A DNA stretch of 64,000 nucleotides from Streptomyces sp. NBC_00459 (GTDB lineage Bacteria > Actinomycetota > Actinomycetes > Streptomycetales > Streptomycetaceae), in assembly GCF_036013955.1 (NCBI RefSeq), contig NZ_CP107903.1, forward strand, positions 1,922,001-1,986,000, read 5' to 3'. The translations under genes were made by a program, and so were the position numbers. Shown one piece after another: positions 62,422 to 64,000 of this stretch; position 1 is the first letter of the stretch; each line of letters begins with the position of its first letter. Under the pieces are notes generated by a model that worked only from the letters and a program-made list of their open reading frames with translations, did no database searches and was not told the DNA's origin.

Positions 62422-64000
62422 TCAATCTTCCACTGATGTACTACGGATTTCGTAGGCGTTAGCGTCGTGTTCCAGGTCAGGATCACCTTCGGGGAGGTCC
62501 GGCCCGCTCTCCTGGGGGTCCGGCTCGTCGGCCAGCAGCCGCTCGGCCGCGCTCCGGTGCAGCCGGGCCGCCGCCGGATCGCCGAGGTGCTCCATCGTGT
62601 CGGCCAGCCGCAGATGGAGCGCTCCCTGCAGCCGTAGGTCGTCCGCGCGGCGCGCCCACTCCACCGCCTCCTGGCAGGTGCGCAGCGACTCCTCGGGCCG
62701 CCCCGCGTACTCCTGGACCCGCGCCAGCTCGCTCAACGCCCGTGCCTGCGCGGCCACATCGCCGTTCTTGCGGTAACCGGCCACCGCGGCCCGCCAGTTG
62801 CGCAGCGCCTCGCCGTAGCGGCCCGCGTAGGTGTGCGCGGCGGCGATACGGCCGAACAGCCGGGCGGCGTCCTCGCGCTCGTCGCGCGCCAGGCGCTGGG
62901 CGAGCGCACGCCCGTACCAGTCGGCGGCGCGGTCGTAGTCCCCGAGCTCCTGGTGTGCGCCCCCTACAGATTCCATCGCGCGCCCGGTCGCATACGGGTC
63001 GTTCGCCTCGCGTCCGGCGTCCAGGGCGGCCCGGTAGCGGGCCAGCGCGTCGTTCGTACGACCGGTCTGCGCGTCCAGGTCGGCGAGGTTCAGGAGGGCG
63101 GCGGCCCGCTCTCGGGGCAGGTCGCGGCGCTCGGCGACATCGAGGACGAGGCGGTGGATGCCGTAGAGGTCGGGGGCGGCGGCCTGGGTGCCGACGTGCG
63201 CGACCATCGCCTTGACCAGGGCGGACATCAGGCGGCGGGCCAGGGTGTCCAGCTCCCCGTCGGCCACCGCCAGCCGGGCCGCGGCCAGCAGGGCCGGTCG
63301 GCGGATCTCCAGCCAGTCCGCCGCCGCCCTCGGGTTCGGGAAGCGCAGCGAGCCGGGCGTGCCGAGGAGTTTCTCCCGGGCCAGCGGGCTGTCGGTCTCG
63401 GTGATCGTCCGGCAGGACACCAGCAGCCGTACCGTCCGCTCCAGCATCCGGGCTCGGGCCAGCTGGAGTTCGGCCGGGCGGTCCTGGGTCTCGGCGAGAG
63501 GGCGCAGGAGGGGCAGCAGGCAGCCGGGGACCTCGTACTGCGGCAGCGGCGACTCCACGGCCGTCAGGAGGCGCAGAGCGACGAAGTCGTCCAGGGTGGC
63601 GCGGGCGCCCCCGACCGAGCACCCGGCCAGCGCGGAGGCGGTCTGCGGGTCGACCAGGCCGCCGGGGGCCAGCGCGAGCAGTCGCAGTATCCGGGCGGCC
63701 GGGGTGGGCAGTGCGGCGTACACGAGGCGAAAGACGCGGCTGAGGGCGGTGCCCTCGTCGCTCTCGGCGTGCAGTTGCTTGGCGAGGTCGGAGACGGCCG
63801 ACTGGGGCCGGGCCGCGAGCCAGCCGCCGGCCAGCATCAGCGCGGCGGGCTGCCCCTGGCACACCTCGGCGAGTCCTTCGGCGGAGCGCGGGTCCACGGT
63901 GACGCGCACCGACCCGGTGAAGCGTTCGAGCAGTTCCACGGCGGACTTGGTGTCGAGGCCGCCCAGGGTGCACGGGCGGACGTCGGTGATCCCGGTCAGC
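62422..64000 (-). CDS. NB-ARC/TPR regulatory protein (5' end outside the window)
   Basis: Open from the last base of the window, so its N terminus is missing. The visible 525 residues start in the end of an NB-ARC (STAND) ATPase domain (LGGLDTKSAVELLERF ... CQGQPAALMLAGGWL, matching the GLPL motif), then a winged-helix-like region, and TPR repeats from about 290 to 470 (ALARYRAALDAGREANDPYATGRAM ... ADWYGRALAQRLARDE). STAND-TPR proteins such as AfsR are signal-responsive switches. The input and effector part lies upstream, outside the window. Confidence 0.8.
   Translation of the reverse strand, partial: LTGITDVRPCTLGGLDTKSAVELLERFTGSVRVTVDPRSAEGLAEVCQGQPAALMLAGGWLAARPQSAVSDLAKQLHAESDEGTALSRVFRLVYAALPTPAARILRLLALAPGGLVDPQTASALAGCSVGGARATLDDFVALRLLTAVESPLPQYEVPGCLLPLLRPLAETQDRPAELQLARARMLERTVRLLVSCRTITETDSPLAREKLLGTPGSLRFPNPRAAADWLEIRRPALLAAARLAVADGELDTLARRLMSALVKAMVAHVGTQAAAPDLYGIHRLVLDVAERRDLPRERAAALLNLADLDAQTGRTNDALARYRAALDAGREANDPYATGRAMESVGGAHQELGDYDRAADWYGRALAQRLARDEREDAARLFGRIAAAHTYAGRYGEALRNWRAAVAGYRKNGDVAAQARALSELARVQEYAGRPEESLRTCQEAVEWARRADDLRLQGALHLRLADTMEHLGDPAAARLHRSAAERLLADEPDPQESGPDLPEGDPDLEHDANAYEIRSTSVED

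Overview
The window is chromosomal DNA of a Streptomyces or very close relative. It is strongly GC-rich with the third-position GC bias that produces long antisense reading frames, uses GTG and some TTG starts, and carries typical genes: streptogrisin-type proteases, a sortase-anchored chitin/cellulose oxidase, a SepF-like paralogue, an Rpf/LysM muralytic enzyme and a ParA-RHH-ScpA-ScpB-RluB block. From memory the gene order resembles the S. coelicolor core chromosome between the YtrA-type regulator SCO1728 and alanine dehydrogenase SCO1773; this is recollection, not a search. I see no prophage, insertion sequence, CRISPR array, rRNA or tRNA gene.

Layout. 1-2.9 kb: end of a gene, a YtrA-type regulator, a double-GNAT acetyltransferase, a DUF402 protein, a methyltransferase and a small conserved ORF. 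3.1-9.9 kb: cell-wall-anchored AA10 lytic polysaccharide monooxygenase converging on a secreted lipase; then an MMPL exporter followed by a NarL-type two-component system. 9.9-12.6 kb: remnant of a Y-family polymerase gene, then an SDR, a DJ-1/PfpI protein and a MerR regulator that appear to share one operator. 12.7-17.2 kb: ImuB-like protein and DnaE2-type polymerase (mutagenic repair pair). 17.4-21 kb: two paralogous streptogrisin proteases flanking a slipin. 21-28.8 kb: DUF1684 protein, two LLM flavin monooxygenases, a FAD/NAD-binding protein and an amino-acid ABC permease, divergent from a substrate-binding lipoprotein preceded by a cysteine-type leader peptide and an attenuator. 29-37.2 kb: SepF-like protein, glutaryl-CoA dehydrogenase-like enzyme, DHA2 drug exporter, PIG-V-like mannosyltransferase, PAP2 phosphatase, I78 inhibitor-like protein and a WYL regulator. 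37.3-43 kb: a branched-chain-amino-acid-type ABC system in which LivH, LivM and LivG are one polypeptide. 43-45.8 kb: Rpf-like enzyme with a hairpin-rich leader and two Streptomyces-specific proteins. 45.9-50.5 kb: der, plsC-like, cmk, tyrA and aroH. 50.8-52.5 kb: secreted protein, cytochrome-b-like membrane protein and Rieske lipoprotein. 52.5-55.9 kb: two RlaP/YcgL-type nucleotidyltransferases, an ADP-ribosylglycohydrolase and an NrtR-like Nudix regulator. 56-64 kb: rluB, scpB, scpA, an RHH-like protein, parA-like gene, ald and the 3' part of an NB-ARC/TPR regulator cut by the window edge.

How the parts fit. Most of the window is housekeeping (segregation, ribosome assembly, aromatic amino acids, phospholipid synthesis) mixed with secreted saprophytic enzymes. 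The parts that most deserve follow-up are (i) the nucleotidyltransferase/ADP-ribosylglycohydrolase/Nudix-regulator cluster, which looks like a piece of an RNA-repair or ADP-ribose-processing pathway under its own palindromic operator; (ii) the sulfur-type uptake and monooxygenase cluster with a cysteine leader peptide and attenuator; and (iii) the MerR operator that occurs in front of both the SDR gene and merR. Starts were chosen from visible ribosome binding sites and stop/start overlaps.
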